Source of the DNA: Bacteroidota bacterium
GTDB taxonomy: Bacteria > Bacteroidota > Ignavibacteria > Ignavibacteriales > Ignavibacteriaceae
DNA: 42,336 nucleotides
NCBI GenBank assembly: GCA_023453665.1
Contig: JAEXTA010000175.1
Coordinates: 1-42,336, forward strand
Direction of reading: 5' to 3'
Both the position numbers and the translations under genes were made by a program. Below are positions 16,840 to 26,031 of this stretch, in pieces. The first letter of the stretch is position 1; every line of letters starts with the position of its first letter. Under the pieces are notes generated by a model that searched no databases, was not told where the DNA came from, and worked only from the letters and a program-made list of their open reading frames with translations.

Positions 16840-19800
16840 TCAATTACTTATTGCAATATGAACATCAAGTCCGGCTTCATTAGTTGTAGTAGGAGGAATC
16901 CTCGCAGCGCCTTCAGGTTCAACCGATGATCTCTTATAGAAAATTGAGATCGTAACTTTTGAACTGATAGTATATTTAATCCTGGGTTCAATCGTTGTTC
17001 TTATTGTACCGTCCTGTGGTGTTCCCTCTTCACTGAAGTTCTGCATTTCGAAACGAACAGTAGAATTTTTTGTGCTTGTGTATGAAAGACTGAATTCAAT
17101 ATCATTCTTTAACGCTACACCGAATAATGGAAGTTCAAATCCCTGTTTGGAATAACCTGCCGTAATACCAATATCACGTGAAAAAGTCTCGGTAATATTC
17201 TTTGTTGTTATTCCAAGGTCATAATTTGTTCTTGCAGAGTATTTGATATTGCTTGTCAGATTTCCTCCCCACAATTCGCCGAATGTAATATTTAACCCAA
17301 CGAGTGGTGTAAATCCGTATTCAATTTTTTGTGATTGAACTTCCTTGGCTCCTTCGGGATTAATTTTCCATCCTTCAGTATAACTCGATGAATAAGAATG
17401 ATCTAACGAAACACGTTTAGCTATCGACTTGAAGATGAAAACTTTTTCCAATCCATCCCAGGTAATCCGCCAGTTAGGTCTTGGAATATATTTAGCTACA
17501 TCGTTCAGGAAACCAAGTTTTGATAATAATGGTAAACTTTCGAATCCCTCAATAAAGGCATTAGATAAATTTTCTGAAGGATTCGGCGCAGACGGATTAT
17601 ACAATTCGTTTACTCTTTTAATACCGCTGTTAAAAACACTTAAAAACAATGATGGCGGCAGTGAAAGAAATGATCTGTTTATTGTTCCGGTTGATGTAAT
17701 AAAATTAATTGTAACATTACCGTCCTGGTCTGATGTTAGTGTTGTTGATTTGTTCATTGACCAGCCGACTTTCCACGTAAGGTCAATCTTAGCGCCTTCC
17801 CATAATGGTCTTGAGGTTCTAAAGTCAAGATTATTTTTTTGCTGGAATGCATCAGTCAGGTTTGCATTTCCTGCTCTTCTGCCAACGTCGTTACTCAATC
17901 CAATCATGAAACCACGTGTTGGTCCATTATTTTCATCATAAGCAATTCCCCAGAAATTTGAAAAGCCAGTACCCTTTCCATAAATGCCAGATTTTGAAAG
18001 AGAGTTATCATTAGTAAAGTTTACTGAGATGGTTTCGTAGTCAAACAAAACTATACGTGCAAATGTTTTCAGAAAGTTTAATGCATTAGTAATCGGCGAT
18101 ACTTTTGGAACAGTATCTAATTCAGCTATCTCCTCAACCATCAATGAATCGGTTAATGTTTTAAGACTATCGCTTACAATAACTGAATCGATTTTACCAA
18201 GATCACCGCCCTGCATTATGTTCGGATCAATTATTCTGTCACGACCTCTCCTGTTGGTCGGAGGATTTTGTGTCTGATTTTTAGGCGGCGGTACTTTATT
18301 TACATCCGTTTTTGATTCTTCAAAAAGTGGTGCACTTAAAGATTTGAGACGCAATGTTAAGCCGACATTTGATCTGTTTGAAAATCCCGCACTTCTTCCA
18401 AGATCTTCCTGGCGTGTATCAAAACTCCATTGATAACTTGCAGAATAGCCGGCAGTGATCGAGAAGAATTTATTGAGATCCCATAATGTCGGTAACTTAG
18501 GTGCAGTTTTGAAATCAAGACTTTGCTGATACTGGAAATCCTGTCCAAAGAATACACGAGTAAAAATATCACGCCAGATATCACCTTCACTTCTTTGCTG
18601 TCCGCTTGCATCAGTTTCTAAATATGCAAGTGTTGAATTTACAGTGAGGTTATAATTCGTTGTCAGGTTTAAAAAACCGCCTTCGGTCATTTTCCATGCA
18701 AAACTAAAAGTTCTTGAAGTCGTAAAGTCTCTTGATATTGTTGTCTGTGAACCACCAATCTGAGTACCCCTTGTTGTATTGGTATTCCTGTTTCGTTTTG
18801 CATTTATAGCGAGATTAAAACTCTGAGGCAGATAATAAACTTTTAATCCGCTGTAATCTGTTAACAACGCAAACGGAGTTCCGAGTATCGGTATGTCGAT
18901 CGGTTCAAAATGATATGTAGGACTTAAACTCAATCCATAATTTGCAGTAGCATTCCAGACCCACGTTTTGCTCGATTCAGTGGTTGGATTGCGTGCAAAG
19001 GTTTTGTTGTAATTAAAACCTAAACTTATAGCATTCCACGTATCTCTTATTAACCAATAATTAGATGGAATTTTTAATTTAATATTTGAAGCCGACCATG
19101 TATCCGAAATATTAATTGTTTGGGTTTCCGCAATAAGGTTTTCAGGTGTTTTTGTTGTCAGAAGCGTGTCGCTTCTGTTTCTCAATTGTTCTGCTGCTGC
19201 ATCAACTTTAATATCTGTTCCAGGTATATACAACGGTTTACCGACTGACTCTGTATGTGAGTAATTTATCCTAAGGTTACTTTCAGGTAAATTTATTGGA
19301 AGAAGTTTTAATACATTGAGATCAGTATTAACACTCCAGTTTTTAGATTCAACTCTTGTTCCGAATCTATCTGCAAGCCGGTGGAAATACGGGTCAGTCT
19401 GGCTCATATTAAAACCTACAGTTAGCAGGTCTGCCATTTTAAAAGACGTGGAAACGCTGTAAGCAAATCCAGGCGTATCATCTGCTCCAATAACTCTTAG
19501 TTCATTCACCCACACTTCACCTGAAATAGGATCGGGACTTGATGAATCACTAATATTAACAATCCCGACTGTTAAATATTTTATAGATGTCAGTGTTGGA
19601 TTTCCAAGCACACGATAGGAATGACCAGGTTTCCCTTCAACATCTATACTGATTACTGCATTTGATGAATCACGTGCCTGTTTTATTGCTGTGAGTTCAC
19701 TGAATAAAATACTTATTTCATTCCAATCCGGTCTTACCGGTTGACGGTATTCATAATAGTTGTTTGTATCACCGCCAAATCTGAAATAAACTTCTGCTCT

Positions 19801-22800
19801 GTACTTGCCTGCCAAAGTCGTATCTGAAATTGAATTACCTTGTTTATCACCATGAATAAACAACTTCATTTCGGAATAATTAAATACATCGAGAGGTCTG
19901 AATAGATATTTTACAGCTTCGCGCTTTTGTCCCTGCTCTAAATCTGTAATAATTAAATTTAATGCTTGCTCATTTGCATACACTTCTTCGGCGGGTTTAC
20001 TTCTGTCACGTGCGGGGAAAACTCCGGGAGGACTTGTATAATCGGGGTTATCTTCTTTGTTGATAACTGAGATTGAAAGAACAGAATCTTCTTTAACTAA
20101 TTTCTGCCATTGACTGCCAACTAAATTAAATTCAGTTATTCTTAAATGAACAGCATCACTTAAACCATGAAGGAATAATCTAATTGTTTCAACATTTGAT
20201 AAATCAGGATTTCCAACTAAAGCAACTGTGTCCTTTAAAGGTATTCGGTAAAGATACCAGCTTGGTTGCTCGACTAATTTTTCTCCACCTCCGACTATAT
20301 ACGGATTATTTGCTTGCACAGTATCAAGTGGTATTGCATATCTGAAATAACTGTTAACTACATCAAGTGTTGAGTTCCTGTTAAGATCTTCAGTATCAGG
20401 TATTCTTCCGATGTCTGTTAGTATTGCATTACCCTGCGTACCATTTATATTGAAGTAATCAAACACCGCATTCGTCTGGCTTCCACGCTGGAAAAAGAAA
20501 TTATCTCCACTGGGATCAGCTTTTGTACTGTTATATCTTGCTCGTTCTTCTGCATCACTTAATCCATCAATACCGGTATCTTCTGCTTCATTAGTGATGG
20601 CACCGTTATCGTCTTTATCTTCTTTATCAATAACAGTATTTCCATTTTGAATTACGTCTTCAGTTATTCTGCCTAAGTCTATATATAGTTTTCCGTCAGC
20701 GGGTGCATCCCGAATCTGCAGCCAGAACTCAATAAACTCTACATTTTCCTCAATTAAATTTGTGGCAGTAGATGAAAGCGGTTTCATAATACCACCCCAG
20801 GTTGAATCTTTCCTTGGTGAAATTCCACCCTGATAATAGTTATATGTACCTGGTGTATCAGGTAAAAACACATAGTCCATAACTGTTATTTGCTGATCTG
20901 CTGCAGCAACTTTTTTTCTGTCACCATACAAATCTGAAACAATTACATTTGATGGTGTTTCTGTAAACCAGAAACTTTTTGCTTTGTAGTCCATCAGTTC
21001 AACTGATGAAAGACCTTCAAGTAAATTCAGTCTACCGGGAGGGCTTAAATCCCTCCAGGCTGTGTAAGCAACACCAACAGGTATTATTCTTTTTGCGCCT
21101 TCAAAGTCATCTATGTATGCGATACTTTTTCCCTGGTCAGAGGCTATTGTACTTTTTTTAGTGTTGGGATCAGGATTTATATATGCGTACTCACCTTTTA
21201 TTGAGAATGAAGACATTTCCCTTGTAGAAATTATATTATCCAGACCCTTGGTTACAAATGGTAAATCCGCCGCTGTTTCAAAATCCAATCCATAGATAGT
21301 ATTGCTGAGAGGCTCTTCCCCTATTCTAACTTTATCACTTAATGTTTGTTGATTAAGATTTAAAATTGAAAATCCAAGTTTTGTCTTTTTGGAAAAGTCG
21401 AATATACCACGTGCACCTAATAATGTTTTGGATGCAAGTTGAAACAGGTCATTTTGTTCAAATGTAATTTTCAGGTCGGCACCGGGAAGTGTTGCTTCGC
21501 TGTTTCTTAATGTCAATTGACCTGTATTGTAATCGACAGAATAATCACTTCCCGGGGACAATTCTCTTCCATTCAACCTAACACGAACTGAATTTTCAAC
21601 AATATTAAATCCTAACTGATAAACAGAAGATGCGTCACCGGAACTTTTTCCTGCAAGCACCCATTTATCTTTGGCTTTATCCTGTCTTGCAATAGTTGGC
21701 AAACTGGTATAAACAGCCTGGTATCTTAATGCTGTATCAAGAGCAACTGGCAGATTTAATCCAAAAGGCTGTAAAGTCGGAAAGATTATTTCTCCCGTTG
21801 CAGGCAGAATAGTTACATCAGGTCTCCAATCGAAAATATTATCAGGATTACCCTGTCCGCTTGCATCAATTACATCCAGACCAAAAGCATTTAGTAATGC
21901 TACATTGCCTAAATTTGTAACGGGTTCCTGACCTTCAACCTCAAATTTGATATAAAACTCAAAACCATCTTTCTTCAAATTCCTTGCGTTCAAAGGATAA
22001 ATATTTTTTAATTGAAGACTCCATGCTGTTGTGTATTGAGGCAGAAGATTTTTAGGCTTAATTAGTTTCAGAACTAATTTTTGTGAGTCATCAGCTGCTG
22101 TATTTATGAACTCGCCGAATCTTTCAGTTGGTGTGCGATAAGCAACTGCAATAATATCCTGTTCCTGAATTTGAGTAAGGAAAGTAATATAACCTGTCTC
22201 AGGTTGGAGTTTGTAATCCACACCTAGTTCAAGTTTGATAAACCTTGCAGTTTCCTGGCTGCCGGGTTCGGGATTTGTAAGATCCTGACGATATGGATTA
22301 TCAGGATATTGCACTTGTCCAGAGAGCAATGGAGGCAAACTAATGAATGCATTTGCATTTCTCTCATTAGCCTTATTTATCACGCTTGTTGTTGTTGACT
22401 TCCAAACTTCTATATCCTGAATTCTTACTGTCTGATCAACAATCGGGGTTGGGTTAGCATAGTACTTATTAAAATAATTCCGATCAGCACTTGTATCCGC
22501 ATAAATGGAATCTACAAAATAGTGGTTCTTGGAATATTCTGTAACACGTATTCCATATTCAGCAGTTGTAGAACCACCTGAAACAGAAACTTCTTTAACT
22601 TCACCTTTTTTCTGTGAAGCAATTGTAGTAAGTGTTAGCGGACCCATTTTAAAATTCGCTTTAATGCCAAAGAGAGCTTCACTTCCGCCAACTAACGGAG
22701 ATGTTTGAAGTGATACGTTTCCGGCTTCAATACTTTGAATAATTTCATCTTCATAGCCGGTATATTTCAACTTTAACTGGTTTTCGTATTCAAATGTTCG

Positions 22801-23748
22801 TTCAGTGTTCCAGTCTGCACTTATATTAAGCTTATCACCAATCGTTCCATTCACATTAATCTGAACCTGCTGTTTAAAGTCTGGTTCGTTACGTGTATTG
22901 CCAAGTCTTGATGCTGTTACACCTTCAGTGGTTTCACTTCTCCACGCTCCGTGAATATCAACGGCACCTCCAATTTTAAGACTGATCTTAGGTGTTCCAA
23001 AAATGCTCAGCAGTCCGACGCTTGGAAGCGGAATTTCAAAATCAGTAATATCTTTTATCAGGTCGCCCAATCCTTTTACCTGAGATTTTAGCTCATAAGC
23101 ATAACCTAAAGATTCCCAGCTTTCACGTTCCTTCAATGCCAGTCTTAATTTTATGTATTCTTCAATCGGGAGTTTCAATAGGACTTTCGTTTCCTGTCCC
23201 CCGACTTTCTCAGTTATCTCAACAAACTGTCCGGTTGAATCTATCTTTATCGATCTGACTCTCATATTATCAGAAGGTTCAGCAAAGAATGAGTAGCGTC
23301 TTTTCTTTTTCAGACTTACTACTGGATCCTCGCTTCTTTGATACCTGAATTGCTCCAACCTTGCTGTTGAATCTAATGCCATTGAATCCACTTTAACAGT
23401 ATCAACGGCAGACATTAATGAATCAACAATTTTCGTTGAATCGGAAATGAATTCGTTTCCTTCTTTCTTTTCTTCAATTGAATCTGGTGGGCTAATTTGA
23501 ATAGAAAAATTTTTTCCGGAGGATGTTTCTGTATTTACAGAAATATTGAGACCAGGCTCAGTTCCGTTTAAAGAAAGATCATCCTTATGTTTGACGTAAT
23601 CTAAGTAAGCGTCAATCCAGATAATTTTATTTAGTTGTGTTGAGTGAGAAGGTTTGAAGCCAACATTAATTGCAGCAAAAAACACTACCGCACTGAATAT
23701 AAAAATGCGGACACTCTCTTGAACAAGATTTTTTCGGTTGTAGATGAT
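16840..23748 (-). CDS. sprA: T9SS outer-membrane translocon protein SprA
   Basis: Giant beta-barrel that forms the type IX secretion outer-membrane channel; also called Sov. From a GTG at 23685 it is 2281 residues; from the ATC at 23748 preferred here it is 2302. Recognisable SprA segments include SIEAGNVSLQTSPLVGGSEA followed by LFGIKANFKMGPLTLTT, the repeated strand-rich blocks (for example FEQNDLFQLASKTLLGARG), the plug-like acidic region DTGIDGLSDAEERARYN, and long alternating barrel strands to the end. The GTG product would start MFFAAINVGF with no basic n-region, whereas the upstream frame gives NRKNLVQESVR, a hydrophobic IFIFSAVVFFAAINV and then KPSHS, a full signal peptide. Upstream there is no ATG/GTG/TTG before the TAA stop. 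It heads the gene run sprA-porX-tsaE-tsaB-DUF1573-accD-panC. Confidence 0.93.
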   Translation of the reverse strand: MIYNRKNLVQESVRIFIFSAVVFFAAINVGFKPSHSTQLNKIIWIDAYLDYVKHKDDLSLNGTEPGLNISVNTETSSGKNFSIQISPPDSIEEKKEGNEFISDSTKIVDSLMSAVDTVKVDSMALDSTARLEQFRYQRSEDPVVSLKKKRRYSFFAEPSDNMRVRSIKIDSTGQFVEITEKVGGQETKVLLKLPIEEYIKLRLALKERESWESLGYAYELKSQVKGLGDLIKDITDFEIPLPSVGLLSIFGTPKISLKIGGAVDIHGAWRSETTEGVTASRLGNTRNEPDFKQQVQINVNGTIGDKLNISADWNTERTFEYENQLKLKYTGYEDEIIQSIEAGNVSLQTSPLVGGSEALFGIKANFKMGPLTLTTIASQKKGEVKEVSVSGGSTTAEYGIRVTEYSKNHYFVDSIYADTSADRNYFNKYYANPTPIVDQTVRIQDIEVWKSTTTSVINKANERNANAFISLPPLLSGQVQYPDNPYRQDLTNPEPGSQETARFIKLELGVDYKLQPETGYITFLTQIQEQDIIAVAYRTPTERFGEFINTAADDSQKLVLKLIKPKNLLPQYTTAWSLQLKNIYPLNARNLKKDGFEFYIKFEVEGQEPVTNLGNVALLNAFGLDVIDASGQGNPDNIFDWRPDVTILPATGEIIFPTLQPFGLNLPVALDTALRYQAVYTSLPTIARQDKAKDKWVLAGKSSGDASSVYQLGFNIVENSVRVRLNGRELSPGSDYSVDYNTGQLTLRNSEATLPGADLKITFEQNDLFQLASKTLLGARGIFDFSKKTKLGFSILNLNQQTLSDKVRIGEEPLSNTIYGLDFETAADLPFVTKGLDNIISTREMSSFSIKGEYAYINPDPNTKKSTIASDQGKSIAYIDDFEGAKRIIPVGVAYTAWRDLSPPGRLNLLEGLSSVELMDYKAKSFWFTETPSNVIVSDLYGDRKKVAAADQQITVMDYVFLPDTPGTYNYYQGGISPRKDSTWGGIMKPLSSTATNLIEENVEFIEFWLQIRDAPADGKLYIDLGRITEDVIQNGNTVIDKEDKDDNGAITNEAEDTGIDGLSDAEERARYNSTKADPSGDNFFFQRGSQTNAVFDYFNINGTQGNAILTDIGRIPDTEDLNRNSTLDVVNSYFRYAIPLDTVQANNPYIVGGGEKLVEQPSWYLYRIPLKDTVALVGNPDLSNVETIRLFLHGLSDAVHLRITEFNLVGSQWQKLVKEDSVLSISVINKEDNPDYTSPPGVFPARDRSKPAEEVYANEQALNLIITDLEQGQKREAVKYLFRPLDVFNYSEMKLFIHGDKQGNSISDTTLAGKYRAEVYFRFGGDTNNYYEYRQPVRPDWNEISILFSELTAIKQARDSSNAVISIDVEGKPGHSYRVLGNPTLTSIKYLTVGIVNISDSSSPDPISGEVWVNELRVIGADDTPGFAYSVSTSFKMADLLTVGFNMSQTDPYFHRLADRFGTRVESKNWSVNTDLNVLKLLPINLPESNLRINYSHTESVGKPLYIPGTDIKVDAAAEQLRNRSDTLLTTKTPENLIAETQTINISDTWSASNIKLKIPSNYWLIRDTWNAISLGFNYNKTFARNPTTESSKTWVWNATANYGLSLSPTYHFEPIDIPILGTPFALLTDYSGLKVYYLPQSFNLAINAKRNRNTNTTRGTQIGGSQTTISRDFTTSRTFSFAWKMTEGGFLNLTTNYNLTVNSTLAYLETDASGQQRSEGDIWRDIFTRVFFGQDFQYQQSLDFKTAPKLPTLWDLNKFFSITAGYSASYQWSFDTRQEDLGRSAGFSNRSNVGLTLRLKSLSAPLFEESKTDVNKVPPPKNQTQNPPTNRRGRDRIIDPNIMQGGDLGKIDSVIVSDSLKTLTDSLMVEEIAELDTVPKVSPITNALNFLKTFARIVLFDYETISVNFTNDNSLSKSGIYGKGTGFSNFWGIAYDENNGPTRGFMIGLSNDVGRRAGNANLTDAFQQKNNLDFRTSRPLWEGAKIDLTWKVGWSMNKSTTLTSDQDGNVTINFITSTGTINRSFLSLPPSLFLSVFNSGIKRVNELYNPSAPNPSENLSNAFIEGFESLPLLSKLGFLNDVAKYIPRPNWRITWDGLEKVFIFKSIAKRVSLDHSYSSSYTEGWKINPEGAKEVQSQKIEYGFTPLVGLNITFGELWGGNLTSNIKYSARTNYDLGITTKNITETFSRDIGITAGYSKQGFELPLFGVALKNDIEFSLSYTSTKNSTVRFEMQNFSEEGTPQDGTIRTTIEPRIKYTISSKVTISIFYKRSSVEPEGAARIPPTTTNEAGLDVHIAISN

Positions 23749-23960
23749 AAAGAGTCCCTGAAAGCTATTTTATATAATAATTAATAATTGTAGAAAATAA
23801 TCGATAGCTCTCCTATAAGTTTGTTTTTCGGGTGAAAAAATTAGATAATTTATAAGTGATATTCAACCTGCAACCGATAAACATTAAATTTCCGATACTA
23901 ACATAATCTAAAGAATAATTTGAATTAAGGTAAATTTTTATCAATCATTTTTTGTTGCAT

Positions 23961-24464
23961 CTATTCTTTTGTGAATTTTATGATCAGCTCCCGGTGCAAT
24001 GGAAATTCAATCAATAGAGCTTCCCTGACAGCAAGTTCAAAATCAGTAAAATCAAATCCCGGAGCAACAGTACAACTGACTAATGCAAAGGAATTCTTGT
24101 CAACTAATTCGGCGCAAAACCAGCAACCCTTAGGAATGGTTAATTGAATTGATTCACCATCCACAATATTTTTTCCAACTAAAAATTCTTTTATTGAACC
24201 TGACTGATCAATTACAAAAATCCTAACCGGACATCCATCATAGTGATGCCAGATCTCATCAGATTTTATTCTATGAAAATTTGAAACATCATTACCTGAA
24301 AGTAAATAATAAATAGAAGTTGAGATGTTTCTTTCGCCTCTCATACCACTATCAAGAACTTCAGCGTTAATAGTTTCTGCTGAACGATATACCTCCCTAT
24401 AATACCCGCCTTCAGGGTGTTTTGTCAGGTTAAGATTTTCAATATAGTATTCTGCTGATTTCAT
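23961..24464 (-). CDS. DUF985 cupin protein
   Basis: Small beta-barrel cupin of 167 residues of the DUF985 (YML079W-like) family. The N-terminus has LNLTKHPEGGYYREVYRS, then ISTSIYYLLSGNDVSNFHRI, DEIWHHYDGCPVRIFVI, IPKGCWFCAELV and SCTVAPGFDFTDFELA, all typical. The family's role is uncertain; sugar or carboxylate binding has been suggested. The start is placed at the ATG at 24464 (MKSAEYY) because an upstream ATG at 24500 lies inside the gltA terminator stem and would add a non-homologous lead. It follows gltA on the same strand and may get only read-through or its own promoter. Confidence 0.85.
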   Translation of the reverse strand: MKSAEYYIENLNLTKHPEGGYYREVYRSAETINAEVLDSGMRGERNISTSIYYLLSGNDVSNFHRIKSDEIWHHYDGCPVRIFVIDQSGSIKEFLVGKNIVDGESIQLTIPKGCWFCAELVDKNSFALVSCTVAPGFDFTDFELAVREALLIEFPLHRELIIKFTKE

Positions 24465-24474
24465 GTAATGTGAA

Positions 24475-24505
24475 ATAAAAAAGCGTGCAGTAAAATGCAC
24501 GCTTT
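24475..24505 (-). terminator. Rho-independent terminator after gltA
   Basis: On the minus strand AAGCGTGCA-TTTTAC-TGCACGCTT (24504-24481) gives a 9-bp stem, followed by further Ts (24480-24477). It sits 22 bases after the gltA stop. Confidence 0.92.
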
Positions 24506-24526
24506 AAAATCTCCGGTCAACTAAAA

Positions 24527-25801
24527 TTATCTTTTGTCTATAGGAATATATGATCGTTTTGTTTCACCTGTATAAATCTGTCTTGGTCTGTTGATTCTTA
24601 CACCGGGCGTTTCTCTCATCTCTTTCCACTGAGCTATCCAGCCAGGTAAACGACCAAGAGCAAACATGACTGTAAACATATTTGTCGGGATACCCATTGC
24701 CCTGTAAATAATGCCGCTGTAGAAATCGACATTAGGATAGAGTTTTCTTTCAATGAAGAACTCATCTTTCAAAGCAATTTCTTCGAGATTTTTAGCAATA
24801 TCAAGTAATGGATCCTTTACTCCGAGTTCATTTAAAACTTTATCTGCAGATGCTTTAAGAATTTTTGCACGTGGATCAAAGTTTTTATAAACGCGGTGCC
24901 CGAATCCCATTAACTTAAATCCGGATGATTTGTCTTTTGCTTTGCCAACATACTTTTTATAATCGCCGCCATCATCAGAAATATGCTGAAGCATATTCAG
25001 TACTTCCTGGTTAGCACCTCCGTGTAATGGTCCCCACAACGCACAAATACCAGCGGAGATTGAAGCAAAAAGATTTGCTTCAGAACTTCCAACCATTCTT
25101 ACGGTAGAGGTACTGCAATTTTGTTCGTGATCAGCATGAAGTATTAATAATAAGTCAAGAGCATCCTGAAGCACTTTCGGCACTTCATAGGGTTCTGAAG
25201 GCACCGCGAACATCATATTCAAAAAATCGGCAGCATAGCTTAAATCATTTCTCGGATATACATATGGCTGACCTACAGATTTTTTATATGAGAAAGCTGC
25301 AATAGTCTTTAGTTTTGCTAAAAGTCTTATGATGTTAATTTCAACATCAGTTTTGAAATCTCCATCCGGGTAAAAAGCTGAAAGTGTACTGACCATTGAT
25401 GATAAAATTCCCATTGGATGAGCAGTCGGAGGAAATCCTTCAAAGAATTTTTTCATGTCTTCATGTATTAGACTATGGTGTGTAAGATCATATTGAAATT
25501 TTGATAATTCAGCTTTCGAAGGCAAATGTCCGTAAATCAAAAGATAAGACACTTCAACAAATTTTGATTTTAAAGCTAGTTCTTCAATTGGATAACCTCT
25601 GTATTGAAGAATACCTTTTTCACCATCGATGAAAGTGATTGCACTTTGACACGAACCGGTATTTGCGTAACCGCTGTCAAGAGTAATTGCGCCTGATACA
25701 TTTCTCAGTTGAGAAATATCGACTCCTGTTTCCCCTTCGGAACCAACTACAACCGGCAGGCTGTATTCTTTTTCTTCCAGAACAAGTTTAGCATTTTTCA
25801 T
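24527..25801 (-). CDS. gltA: Citrate synthase
   Basis: Joins acetyl-CoA and oxaloacetate at the entry of the citric acid cycle (424 residues). The N-terminal small beta domain (residues 1-60) and GYPIEELA mark the bacterial hexameric type. Catalytic regions are visible: HADHEQNCSTSTVRMVGSSE, WGPLHGGANQEVLNML (first active-site His), MGFGHRVYKNFDPRAKIL (second His) and PNVDFYSGIIYRAMG (active-site Asp), followed by RPRQIYTG. It stands alone between the hpnCDE cluster (230-base gap) and its own terminator. An AGGGG ribosome-binding sequence about 9 bases before the ATG partly lies in a 12-bp palindrome (listed separately). Confidence 0.98.
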   Translation of the reverse strand: MKNAKLVLEEKEYSLPVVVGSEGETGVDISQLRNVSGAITLDSGYANTGSCQSAITFIDGEKGILQYRGYPIEELALKSKFVEVSYLLIYGHLPSKAELSKFQYDLTHHSLIHEDMKKFFEGFPPTAHPMGILSSMVSTLSAFYPDGDFKTDVEINIIRLLAKLKTIAAFSYKKSVGQPYVYPRNDLSYAADFLNMMFAVPSEPYEVPKVLQDALDLLLILHADHEQNCSTSTVRMVGSSEANLFASISAGICALWGPLHGGANQEVLNMLQHISDDGGDYKKYVGKAKDKSSGFKLMGFGHRVYKNFDPRAKILKASADKVLNELGVKDPLLDIAKNLEEIALKDEFFIERKLYPNVDFYSGIIYRAMGIPTNMFTVMFALGRLPGWIAQWKEMRETPGVRINRPRQIYTGETKRSYIPIDKR

Positions 25802-25810
25802 ACACTAACC

Positions 25811-25822
25811 CCTATATATAGG
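25811..25822. promoter_or_regulatory. Palindrome overlapping the gltA ribosome-binding site
   Basis: CCTATATATAGG is a perfect 12-bp palindrome 9 bases before the gltA ATG; its end forms part of the AGGGG ribosome-binding sequence on the minus strand. It could be an operator. A candidate sigma-70-like pair, TTGAAT and TAGATT with 17-base spacing, lies farther upstream on the minus strand in the same gap. Confidence 0.35.
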
Positions 25823-26031
25823 TTTAAGATTAAGATTGATTATTGATTGATATGAGTAAACTTCAGGATAATTATTTTTGGCGGGTTGATATTTTAAAGA
25901 TGAATTCATCGTTATAAATATGGTTCAACATGAATTTATTTACATTTTAATCTACCTACATATATTGACTAATTCAACATTTCAGAATTTTTAATGTGTT
26001 GGTTTTTTAATCACCGCTTATTTGCAGATGG

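Noticed and set aside
17429..17941. 170-aa plus-strand ORF
   Set aside because: Antisense to the sprA barrel region; no start signal or recognisable motif.
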